Source of the DNA: Kitagawia praeruptora
Taxonomy: Eukaryota; Streptophyta; Magnoliopsida; Apiales; Apiaceae
Assembly (NCBI GenBank): GCA_037693485.1
Contig: CM075348.1
Span: forward strand, 36,078,501 to 36,142,500
DNA length: 64,000 nt
Reading direction: 5' to 3'
Part shown: in pieces, positions 23,149 through 33,430 of the stretch
Position numbering within the stretch: position 1 is the first letter of the stretch
How the letters are laid out: each line of letters starts with the position of its first letter
Position numbers and translations under genes: made by a program
The notes under the pieces: generated by a model
Told to the model about the DNA's origin: nothing
What the model saw: the letters and a program-made list of their open reading frames with translations, nothing else
Database searches by the model: none

Positions 23149-25292
23149 GATGATCGAGTTGGATAGGAAAAGGAACTAAAGACGACTTCTAAAAGTTGAT
23201 AACAACATGACAGTACGGGAAAGTAAGTTGACAGCATAGATTAACACAAGCTATCCTGCAAATGCCGATTCTCAACAGAACGCAAAGCTAAGTTTTTTGC
23301 TCTATATCTTATTATTTAATTCAGGAAATAGGTTTATTAATGGCATGCATGCATGAACTAACAATGTCGTAAAAAATTATATGCCTAGAATATTTTACTT
23401 GCATATTGTTATCTTAAATATGTGCAGGAATACAAGGTAAGTACCGATATCGGCTCGATAATAAAAATATGAATGATAAAAATAGATGAAAAACGAAGAA
23501 TTGAAGGTCGTGATACGGGAAAAGTCTAAGGAAGATTGCAGCAATAGTAATGTGCACATGAAGAGTTGGATTTGAAATCGAAAACCAAAAGTGACAAAGC
23601 AAATTCATCCTCATGCCACTTTACAGAGCTAAGCCTCCTATTTTTTTCCTATTCTTTATTTTGCAAATATTATATATATGCCACGCATGCATAAGAATAT
23701 TTTAGGAACACCAAATATATTTCCAAAAATTCATACAAGAAATCTATGCTAGACAGCTTATAAGATGAAGATAAATAGAAGACCCCGGTGATTTTAATGA
23801 CTGGCTATAATTGAAAATTATGAGATTTCTAGGAAGTTTAAATCTTAGGAATATTACGAAAGATAGATTTAGATTACTTTGAGCACCTAAGAAGAGAAGT
23901 CTGTAAATAGATACTTAGAATGCATGACATGCATCCGCGAGAGATAGAAATGAGAAATAGAGGTGATGAATTGAGTTTAGCAGTAGATCCCCGAAGCAAC
24001 ATAGTATGAAAATTCATTTGACTAGCATGCTAATAAAAAATAAGAAAGTCATTAAAAAGAATTAGATTTAATATCCTACATGTATGACTTAAATAAGATA
24101 TTTGTATAAGACATACATAATAAAATGCATGTGCATATTATGTGTCCTAGTTATCATATTCATTAATGTGCATTAATCATGTCATGAATATATATTGTTG
24201 CATTGTATATATGCTTGCAAAATTAAGATATCGTGCAGGATTGCTCGCTAAGCATTACAAAACTAAAGTGAGGAGCTTCAATTCAGTGAGCCTGTAGAAA
24301 GCCTGTCTTCTTTTGCTGAAAATACTTTGCAAATAGTCTCTCTCAACATCTCTTGTTTCTTACATTGAGTTAGCTCGCGTAATCTTAGAGGTGTTGTACT
24401 GGGATATTTGTATTCGATATAGAAGTACATTCTCAACGTGTGTCATAAGAGGTTAAAGAAGAAATTAGAGGAAAAGTTGAAGCTATAAGCAAGAATGATA
24501 CGAAGAGGTTACAGTATCGATCGAAGCATTAAAGAAGAATCAGTATGATTTGAAGACGAGATTAGGTCACTAGCAATCATAGAAAAGGAACCTCATTCAT
24601 CGATATGAAAGTTTCAGTTATAGTTGAAGATTTTGATGAAGAGTAAAGGCAAGAATTTGATTTTGACAAGAGTAACCTTGATAAAGTTAAACAGTTCAGG
24701 TCCCCCAATAGATAGAAGGGAACCTCTTGAAAATCAAAAAGAAGTGAAGCTCAAATGGAAGAAAACACGCATTACTCAACTTCACAGACGAATATTCAGC
24801 AACTTGTTAGAGAGCAGTTGACATGATGATTAGAAGTGGTATTAGCAAGACCAGAGAAGTTGATATTTGTTATGATGAGAGAAATTGAGCACTTTGCCTC
24901 AAGGTTAATGAAGAATTATGGAGGTTCCAGAATCTAGTTCTCCATCGAAGACAAGCTTCACCGAAGAACTGGGGGGTAGTATAATTACTATTGCAAAAAT
25001 CAAGGATTTCAAAATTTTAAGAGAGTTCAGGTTTGGGAACCTCACGATTAGGTTCGGGAACCTCATAGCTTAAATTTGGTTCAGGAACCTTACAGATTGA
25101 TTTGATCAAGTATCCAGAGAGTAGCATGCTTGCATCATGAACACGTCAATGAGTTTTCAAAGCTTAACGGAGGCTTCCACTTCACAGCAGATCAATCTAG
25201 AGAAAGATCCAGGTGATACCTCTCCATTTATGCTTACATATTCGTAGAAACCTCCCAGGTACGCGCAACAAACTCTTGCTATACATAAAGCT
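23149..25292. other. Non-coding interior of the large LTR element
   Basis: No gene seen. It contains one copy of the CTTAC...GTAAG hairpin module (about 24354-24390), a polypurine-like GGGGGGTAGT at 24971-24980, and three consecutive GGTT(C)/(G)AACC hairpins at 25030-25041, 25051-25062 and 25078-25089. Confidence 0.55.
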
Positions 25293-26608
25293 TGTGATAG
25301 AGTGTATATTTATATATATTTTATATGATTATATTCCTCATATTTATTGTATTTTGCATTTAATTGGATTTTTATTTAATAGATTTTAATGTTTTATTGT
25401 AGGAAGCAAGGAAATTCTAAACTTGGAAGGATTGGAGAATAAGAGCTTAATTTGGAGATTTATTAGAAGGAAATTCGGATTTGTTGGGCTGCACGCGCGC
25501 AATTCACTATTTTGGCCATATCTCGAGTTCTACAAGTCAGAATTGGGTGATTCAACTGCCCACGCGAAAATAATTAAATTTTCTATCATTCTAAGATGGT
25601 CCAGATGTCATATTACAATTGGAGCGGCCCAGAACTATAGGAGAAAAGTCAACCACGAATTTTCCTTGAAAATCTATTCAGTTTAGGAAACGTACTTGTA
25701 ATTTTCTCAAGGCATTAAAATACTTTTTTTTATTAGAGACATATATAATATCATATATTATTATTATTAGGGGAGGGAGATAGTTACGGAGAGATAGTTA
25801 CGTATATAGATACATACGTACGTATAGACATAGACAGAGAGAGATTGGAGAGAGCTTTTCACTTTTCTTTGGAGATTGAAGGTTTTTCTCTATTCTTTAT
25901 AATAATATGTGTTCATATTATATCTCTTGTTTTATTAGTTTAATTATGTATGAGTAGATAATTAATCTAGGGTTAAGTAGAACCCTAGTTATGATTGATG
26001 TGTGAATTTCCAATTCCCCCAATTTGATTGTTTAATTGCTCTTGCTTATTGAGTTGTTTTAATTAGCAATTACAAATCAGACGTGATTATGTTTATTGTT
26101 TGAACCATTGTCTATTTATCAACGAGAGTTGGATTTAGATGGTTGTGATTTATCCAATGAGGACATGAACTTCTCCATGAGAATAGGTAGAACGGATTGT
26201 TAGGAAGTTAGGGTGCTGTGATTAATGTCTCTAAATTGCATGATACCATGAGAATAGGCTTGATTGTATTTTAGGGAAGCCATTAATACTCGAGAGAGGT
26301 TATTGGTAATTTATAGGGCGCACCTTTCCTGTTGAGTATTATACGATTGATTGGGGAGGGAATTCACGATTGCATTAATTCATGCTAGTGGGGACACTTA
26401 ATTCTGGATGTTTTAGTTAATTGATTAATTGCATTAGTATAAAATTAGTATAATAATCTTTGATATTTTATTTTGTTACTTGCTTGGCTGAATTGAATCG
26501 AGAACAACTGGTGATTGACACGTTTGTCTCTGTGGGATCGACTCTGACTTACCCTACTACATAGTTAGAAGGATTTGTTAGATATTATTATTTGATAGGC
26601 ACGCGACA
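25293..26608 (+). mobile_element. Diverged Athila-type solo LTR
   Basis: The segment shares blocks with the LTR at 1955-3445: AAATTCGGATTT, TTTTGGCCATATCT, GAGTTCTA(C/T)AAGT and CTGCCCACGCGAA, in the same order. It has a downstream TATA-like ATATATAAT near 25741. It starts about TGTGATAGAG and ends about CACGCGACA. No internal region or second LTR is present. The duplication is unclear (GCTTG against CCTTG), so ends are approximate. Confidence 0.65.
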
Positions 26609-26708
26609 GCCTTGTCAGCATGCATAAGCATCTATGCTGTTGAGGTCTTATATGCGATAAAACTATGATTATGTCCTGATTATATTTCTAGATGTTAGAA
26701 TGCACATT

Positions 26709-26973
26709 TACCTGCATCTCGCAGGTTCCTTGATATTTACCTACATTTAGTAGGTTCCTTGTTATTTACTTGCACCTTGCAGGTTCCTTAATGTTTACCT
26801 GCAGATCGCGGGTTCCTTGATATATACCTGTAGCTTCCAGGTTTAGTTATATTTACCTGTAGCTAACAGGTTCTGCGTTACTCATATGGAAATTCTGGTA
26901 ATAGCTTCCAGATTTAGTTGTTTTACTAGCATCTAGTGGATTATTTGCTATTTTCTTGTAACTAACATGTTGC
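26709..26973 (+). repeat. Hairpin array A: about nine units with covarying arms
   Basis: Short inverted repeats about 30-35 bp apart, usually followed by TTCCTTRATATTTA-like spacer. Arms/loops in order: CCTGC/GCAGG (26711-26725), CCTAC/GTAGG (26740-26754), CTTGC/GCAGG, CCTGC/GCGGG, ACCTG/CAGGT, CCTGT/ACAGG (26856-26870), TCTGG/CCAGA, ACTAG/CTAGT (26925-26937), then a decayed CTTGT/ACATG. Loops are mostly 5-9 nt (AGCTT, AGCTA). Most arm changes are matched on both sides or leave a G-T pair. Confidence 0.8.
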
Positions 26974-27717
26974 AGGATCATTCATATATTACTGAAGATT
27001 GTATGTGACAGCTTCCAGGATCATTGATATTGATTAAAAGCCAGTTGTAGAGAGCTTTAGATTAACCGCTTCCTGCTTGAAGTTCCCAGCCAGCCGATAC
27101 TTGAATAGAAGAAAGTGTGCCTTGCTGCAAAGAGATTTCTTCAAGAAGCCTTTTTCAGGTTCATTTGTATTTGCCCGAAGCTCGCATACGACAGCTTCCA
27201 AAGTTCACCTGTAGCCAACAGATTCATATGAAGAGATTCGGTGCACATACCGCGAGAGCTTTCTATCCATAAAGGATCACATAATATCCAATTGGATTCA
27301 CGTAAGTCTTCACCAGATTAGTATTTTGATTAGACAGCATGACATTTCTTTCAGCAAGCATTGATGATAGTAGAAGAAGATCTATTTTGCTTATAATGAG
27401 GTTAATCTTCTTCATTCTTAGAATGACGATGATGATTTTAGCTTCCTAATTGTTCTTTTACGTAACAGTAATTACCCAAAAGAACTGGGGGGTAGTATTC
27501 CTACTTAGACAGTAATATGCATGTTTGATTAGCTATTTCACATGCCAATTTGAAACTTTTTAAGTGCTAGTTTTAGTACTTGTATTGTGAAACAGGTTAC
27601 CTCGACTAACAGGTTCCTGTAGCCTTGACAGTATTCACGAAGTATAATTATGATTTGACAGGATGTGCAAATTGCAATGATTGATTAGACACAACTTACA
27701 AGCAGATTGTATTGCGA

Positions 27718-28200
27718 AATGAGTTAAGCCTCAGGCAGCTTCCTGAGCATGAGTTAAGCCTCAGACAGCTTCCTGAGCATGAGTTAAGCCTCAGACAGCT
27801 TCCTGAGCATGAGTTAAGCCTCAGGCAGCTTCCTGAGCATGAATTAAGCCTCAGGCAGCTTCTTGAGCATGAATTAAGTCTCAGGCAGCTTCCTGAGCAT
27901 GAGTTAAGTCTCGGGCAGCTTCCTGAGCACGCATTGAATTAAGCCTCAGGCAGCTTCCTGAGTACGAATTAAGCCTCAGGTAGCTTCCTGAGCATGAATT
28001 AAGTCCCAGGCGGCTTCCTGAGCATGAATTAAGCCTTGGGTAGCTTCCCAAGCAAGCATCGAAATAAAAGCCTCAGGTAGCTTCTTGAGCAAACATTAAG
28101 AATAAAGCCTCAGGTAGCTTCCTGAGCAGATTTGATTGAAAAGCCTCAGCTGACTGAGCACGACATTGTTGCCAAAAGCCTCAAGATCCTTGAGCACGTG
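27718..28200 (+). repeat. Hairpin array B: 30-bp tandem repeat with CAGCTT loop
   Basis: About thirteen units of GAGTTAAGCCTCAGGCAGCTTCCTGAGCAT, each containing CTCAGG-CAGCTT-CCTGAG. The first seven also leave an open frame repeating ELSLRQLPEH. Towards the right the unit decays, but the arms stay complementary: CTTGGG/CCCAAG (28035-28052), CTCAG/CTGAG (28145-28158), CTCAAG/CTTGAG (28180-28194). Confidence 0.88.
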
Positions 28201-28202
28201 AT

Positions 28203-28291
28203 CTAAAGTCCTGACAAAAGGCATCTAAAGTCCTGACAAAAGGCACCTAAAGTCCTGACAAAAGGCACCTAAAGTCCTGACAAAAGGCACC
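28203..28291 (+). repeat. Four tandem 22-bp repeats
   Basis: Unit CTAAAGTCCTGACAAAAGGCA(C) repeated four times between hairpin arrays B and C. Confidence 0.85.
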
Positions 28292-28301
28292 TTAAAGAAC
28301 C

Positions 28302-28634
28302 TGTATGGAGCCGAGACTGGCATACAAGAACCTGAAACTATATGTTTCACCCCTCCGTGGAGCCGCCACTGGCACGAGAGTAAGTGGAAACTTGTGTGGA
28401 GCCTAGACCGGCACACTTGTTCTTAAAGAGAAGCCTAATAAGTTCTCCCTCATGTAGAACCGCCTCTAGCACATGGGAAGAAGGAATAAGTTCCTTAGCA
28501 TTTACCTTCATAAGATGTCTAGCCTGACATATGAAAAAGAGGAATCTATGTGGACTCCCAGAACGGCGCACAGGTTCATAGAATCGCCTCGAGGCAAAAA
28601 AGGAACCAACATGGAACCTAGACTGGCATGTTGG
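28302..28634 (+). repeat. Hairpin array C: conserved loop, variable complementary arms
   Basis: Copies with a loop related to GAGCCGAGACTGG and different arms: TGTATG/CATACA (28302-28326), CGTG/CACG (28356-28376), GTGTG/CACAC (28394-28416), CATGT/ACATG (28451-28475), TGTG/CACA (28549-28572), CCAACATG/CATGTTGG (28606-28634). Between them are other perfect hairpins: TGAAAC/GTTTCA (28333-28349), ATGTC/GACAT (28515-28530) extended by TTCAT/ATGAA, and the palindrome GCCTCGAGGC (28586-28595). No protein is apparent. Confidence 0.8.
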
Positions 28635-28639
28635 GACCT

Positions 28640-29796
28640 AGAGTTTAGGATTGGGAACCAAGTAGATGACCTTTCCAAGAGTTGACCCGAATTGAACAAG
28701 AGTAATTTTACTAACATTAACTGGTTTCTGTTTTATGTTTTTTATTTGTTTTGCAGGATTAATCAACTATTCGCAAGGAACCTGGTCTAGTTATTCATCA
28801 ATGAAAAGTTAAGAAGTTATCAAGAAAGGTTATGGTTTATATTATGGTTTTGGAAACAGTACTCGAAGTATGAAGACAAAAGGTTCTAAGTTTACAAAGG
28901 TTTGAAAGTTCCAATTAGAGCAAGCAGCCGAGGTTTCTAGGAAGCTATTTAGATGGTTCAAGAGGTTCCAGGGCTGTTTCATCCTACGAATAATAGAGAT
29001 TCCTGGGGTTATAAGCAATCTGCCAACGTATTCTATGAAAGCATTGATGAGAGATCAGTTCATACAAGTCAGTTCGAAAGAAGAAAGAAGTATTGCTTGA
29101 ACAATTAGAGAGTATTTATGATGAGTTTCGCAGTCTGATGATAATGATCTTCGAGAAGACGGCTTTAGAAAAGTTTCCAGGTTAGTTTTCAGCACGATCC
29201 TTTGATTTTTTATTTGAGGATTTAATTTGGAATCTACATACAGAAGCGTAGTGTATCCTGTTTCTTACGTCGAGTTAGCTCATGTAAGCTTGGATGCATG
29301 ATGTAAAAATTATGCATTTTCCCAAAAGGAGTAAATAAAGGTTGAACCTCTTGATTGGAAGCTGTTGAGGTGCCACTCATTTTTCGAGACTTCTAGATAT
29401 ACAAAAGACATGTGAAGACATTGAAGACAAAGATCACCTAAGAAGATACAAGAGTAAGCAGAAGTATGATAACATCCCGAAACCTCAGAAGTGTCCTTGG
29501 AGAGATTTTGCAAAGTTATTAGAAAAATGTATAGAGAATGACTAGCAGTTGAAGAGTGAAGATTTGTCAGAAGAATGAGTTTCGAAGAAGAAGAAGAAGA
29601 GAACATGTTCCTCGCCAAGAAAGAAGCTGATCAATACTATGTTTACTAAAACATTATGTGTCCTATTTCTCACGTCGAGTTAGCTCATGTAAGCTTGGAT
29701 ACGTGTTGTTGAAGTAATACATTTTAAGAGAAGTGATTAAGCATTGAACCCCATATCAGAAAGTTGAATATGTTCCTTTCGTACTGCATGACTTAA
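28640..29796. other. Non-coding 3' interior of the large LTR element
   Basis: Purine-rich with no gene seen. Two copies of the CTTAC/GTAAG hairpin module lie at 29256-29300 and 29661-29700. Confidence 0.5.
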
Positions 29797-29811
29797 GGAA
29801 CCGGGGGTAGT
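29797..29811 (+). other. Polypurine tract of the large non-coding element
   Basis: GGAACCGGGGGTAGT immediately before the 3' LTR (TGTTGTG...). The related element has the complementary ACTACCCCCC at 47521. Confidence 0.75.
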
Positions 29812-30707
29812 TGTTGTGTCCAAAATCTCCATGGGCTAGATTTAGGCCCATTAAGCTATAGGGTCTAATCTATATGAGGCATAAGATAGATCCAGTACAA
29901 GATATGAAGACTAGACATGAAGAAATGAGCACTCGCTGAGTAGACAATCAAGAAGCTACAAGTATTATGAGGTTCCTGATGAACCGGAAGCTGAGTAGAT
30001 TACGAATGGACCAGGTTCCTCCCTGCAAAAGAGTTCAAGACAACCTAGCAGCAGTACTGAAGTCAGCAAGAGCATATGGGAACCACAAAGAGGCTCCCCA
30101 GACTAATATATTTGTTATTTGTGCAGGTACAGTTTCCTGTAGAGAGGTTCCTGAGAAACAGGTTCCTAGACAGAGGTTCCTGAGAACCAGGTTCCGAAAT
30201 ATAGGTTCCTGAGCACAAGGTTCCTGAGACATAGGTTCCTGAGCACCAGGTTCCTGAGCGTAGCCAACCAGAAAGAAACCGAATTATTATTTGAGTGTAA
30301 TTCTAGGGCGCAGTTGATCCTAGAATGCCTCTAATAGACATGAGAATTATAGTAGAGTACGAACTCGAGTTCTACTCTACTTAGCCAACCAGTTCATGGT
30401 AAACTCTAAAGGAACTTGAGTCCAACACGAACTAGACAACCGAATACAGCTGGTCAAACAGAATCAGCTTCGCATTAGAACTACGTGAGCTTGATCCCTA
30501 TTTAAACAAGGGTACGTAGGCACCTTGGGATGACCACAGATCTCGCTAATGGAACCTGCGATGATTCTCGTAACCTCTCAAGCTCAGCTCACCCCCACCA
30601 TCAAATCACACCCAAATCACCAAAAAAAAACCAATTACATGTGTTACACTTGTAAATTCCAGTGGGCCTCCGAAAATCACGTTGATTACGAAAATCCTCC
30701 ATCAACA
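29812..30707 (+). repeat. 3' LTR of the large non-coding element
   Basis: Starts TGTTGTGTCCAAAATC, ends CCATCAACA, followed by ATATA. Close to 13390-14287 with scattered substitutions, so the insertion is not ancient. Confidence 0.9.
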
Positions 30708-30712
30708 ATATA

Positions 30713-32086
30713 TATAACCACAGTCAAAAGTCTAAAAAATTAGAAAATGATTTTAATTAATAAATCAATGCAAATGAAGTTAAAAATTCTAACTTTTTTG
30801 CATACATGATAATTTGATTATGATCTTGACATCCGTATGGTTGGATCACCGGAAAAATAAATTTAAAAACAGTTTGATATAACCCTAATCTAACCCTTAA
30901 ATTTCAGCTTGTAAATTTTAAACATACTTTTTTCAATTTTGTAAAGAGTTTTTTTCAAACTTTATTTTTTCAATTTTTTTAAGTTAGGTATATTGGTTAA
31001 TACGTAAAATAGCATTAGAAAACATATTATGATATTTACGTATTTTTCTATTTTTGTAAAAGTTTTAAAAATTCTACTTAAAAATTTAATATAACACGAT
31101 CTTTTCTTACCACGACGTGGTAGAAAATGTTTGGGCGCCTAAATTAAATGTTGCTTTCTCCAATTAATGAACCTTAGACCCCTAGAACCAAAGTACATAA
31201 CCCCAACCACTACACCAAAGTTGCTCCTTGTGTAGAATCTTGTCTACAATTTATTTAACTATACGACTATACCTTTACTCCAAATTATTAAAAATTTTGT
31301 TTTTTTATAAGATCATTTCAAATGAAGTTGAAAAATTCTTATTTTTTGCATACATGATAATTTGATAATGATCTTGCCATTCGTACGGTCGAATCTTAAA
31401 ATCAAATAAAAAATTATTTTGATGTAACCGTAATCTTATCCCTAAATTTCAACCTCTAAACTTTAACCTTCTATTTTTCAACTTTGCAAAGTGTTACTTT
31501 TTTATAAAACTTAATTTTTTTTTCTACTTTTAAGCTGAGTAGATCGGTTATGATGTAAAACGATATTTTAGAATATAATTATGATAATTAAGTGATTTTT
31601 ATGTATTTTAGGTATTTTTTATTATATAACTGAAAATATATTTTCATTATAAAATCAATGCAAGTGAAGTTTAAAATTATAATTGCTTGCATACATGATA
31701 ACTTTATGATTACATTGACATCTGTACGGTTGGATCATCAAAAAGAATTTTTAAAAAAAGGATTTGATGTTATTTTAATCTAACCCCTAAATTTAAATAG
31801 AATTAAAATTTAATTTAAAAATGGCATTTCTCATTGGTCAATTCCTATCAAACTTGATGAATACGGTAGGAATTCTGGGTTTTACTTTTTGAAAAATGCT
31901 TCTATCAAAATGACGTCATTTTGATGTTGTCAGACACGCTGATAATAACCACGTGGCAGAAACGGGCCAACCAGAATCATTTCCTACCAAGAATGGTAGG
32001 AAAAGGGCTACCCATTTCCTACCAATTTGCAGGGGTAAGAATTACTTTGACAAAAATGACATTTTACTATTGTCAGAAATGCTGAC
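30713..32086. other. Right interior and subterminal region of the outer CACTA element
   Basis: AT-rich with no gene. It holds diverged repeats of a GCATACATGATAATTTGAT...CGTACGGT motif (30800, 31350, 31690), a tRNA-like relic at 31164-31217 (minus; A-box-like TGGTGTAGTGGTTGGGG and B-box-like GGTTCATTAA), and GGTAGGAAA subterminal repeats at 31830-32040. Confidence 0.5.
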
Positions 32087-32660
32087 TGTGAGATTGAAAG
32101 GTTGGGCTAGTTTTTGGTGCTAATGTGAAAAATTCGTAGAAATTTTTTCTGGTTGCGTTAGCTGTTTTGTTTTTACGTTTCCCGGAGTTCCAACGGTCGG
32201 ATCGTCCTGAATTTTGGACAGCGTCTTCCTTACTCATGTATCTAAATTCTGAACGGTGGAGATCGGATTTGGAGGTGCAGAAGGCCTGTTTATTGAGGTA
32301 GGGGCAGGAACTTTTGCACCACGGTGTGGATTAAGCTACCCGTGGTGAGGCGACTTGGAGCGGGTATTTTTTGGCGCAAAAGTATTTTTGGGTTAATTCT
32401 TAAACTAGGCCCATAGTTAATATGATATGTAAACGGTAGTGAATTAGCTAGGTTTTAAGGCTTGAAATATTGTATACAGAAAACAGAAACGTATCAATAT
32501 ATACAAGAAAAAGGCTCTTTCACTTGGCCAACAAATTCCTTCTTCTTTGTGTGTTTACTTTGATTATTGTCTTGTTATAGCTTATAACTTGTGATCGTAG
32601 TCTTCTCTTTGGGGTGTTATTCCGCTGAGTCAAGGGTTGTCCCTTGTTTGGGACCCTACA
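32087..32660 (+). repeat. 5' LTR of the Tork-type Copia element
   Basis: Starts TGTGAGATTG, ends GGACCCTACA, 574 bp, followed by the primer site TGGCATCAGAGC (32663-32674), the Copia initiator tRNA-Met type with one change from the common TGGTATCAGAGC. Confidence 0.93.
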
Positions 32661-32794
32661 ATTGGCATCAGAGCTAGAATCAGATTTGGGTGGTAAAGCT
32701 CCGATTTGAGGTGTTTCTGGGTTGAGTCTTGTGTGGTGCACACAAGGTGTTTGGTGAAATTCCTGAGAGAGACTGGTTGTGTAACAAGTTAGGT

Positions 32795-33430
32795 ATGGCT
32801 TCTACAGGCGGTGTAGTCAAAGTTGGGAAGTACGAGATAGAGAAATTTAATGGGAAGAATGATTTTTCCTATTGGAGGATGCAGATGAAGAATTTGCTTA
32901 TCTCGCAAAAGTTACACAAAGCTTTGTCGGGTAAGGCAAAGGGGGGCAAGGATATGTCGGATGAAGACTGGGAAGAATTAGATCTCGAAGCACGGGCTTC
33001 AATCATGTTATGCCTCGAGAGAGATGTTGCATTCTTGGTTGATGGCGAGAAAACGGCTGCGTCTGTTTGGATAAAGTTGGAGTCCAACTTCATGACGAAG
33101 ACTCTAACTAATCGGATCTATTTGAAGTCGAGACTATATACTTGCAAGATGGAGGAAGGGTCATCTATCCGGGACTACATCAACAAGTTTGATAGGTGCA
33201 TATCAGATTTGAAGGATATTGATGTGGAGGTAGGTGATGAAGATCAAGCACTTTTGTTACTTCTTTCGTTGCCGAAGTCATATGAGAACCTTGTACAAAC
33301 ATTGATGCTTGTGGGTGACACTCTTACGATGGATGATACTAGAACTTCACTTCTAGCGGATGATCTTCGGAAGATTGCAACTAGCAGGATACTAGTGGTA
33401 ATAATGAGCAGGCACAAGGGTTGTTTGTAA
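32795..33430 (+). pseudogene. Copia gag (UBN2-type), frameshifted from pol
   Basis: Starts at ATG 32795 (MASTGGVVKVGKYEIEKFNG). It contains the Copia gag features FSYWRMQMKNLL, IMLCLERDVAF, IRDYINKFDRCISDL and LLLSLPKSYENLVQTL. The frame drifts after ATSRI near 33388; reading one base over restores SGNNEQAQGLFVRGRG and joins the pol frame. In intact relatives gag and pol are one continuous polyprotein, so a single-base deletion is the simplest explanation. Upstream in-frame codons from 32729 are leader. Confidence 0.88.

Larger units (their letters stand above)
13390..30707 (+). mobile_element. Large non-coding LTR retrotransposon (LARD-like) with hairpin arrays
   Basis: 5' LTR 13390-14287, primer-binding site from 14288, polypurine tract just before 29812, 3' LTR 29812-30707, 5-bp duplication ATATA on both sides (13385-13389 and 30708-30712). 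After removing the nested CACTA (15044-19987), TRIM (22460-23143) and solo LTR (about 25293-26608), roughly 10 kb remains with no recognisable gag or pol. Movement would need enzymes from another element. The interior carries tandem repeats and hairpin arrays (26710-26970, 27718-28194, 28302-28634) and repeats of a GGGGGGTAGT polypurine motif at 24971 and 27487. A related copy on the minus strand occupies 46559-64000. Confidence 0.88.

Noticed and set aside
27712..27942. Open frame of repeated ELSLRQLPEH peptides
   Set aside because: It follows from a 30-bp tandem repeat (a multiple of three) and lacks any gene context; the hairpin explanation fits the decayed copies better.
27718..28200. Regular repeats reminiscent of a CRISPR array
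   Set aside because: The repeats are contiguous with no unique spacers, in a plant nuclear LTR element.
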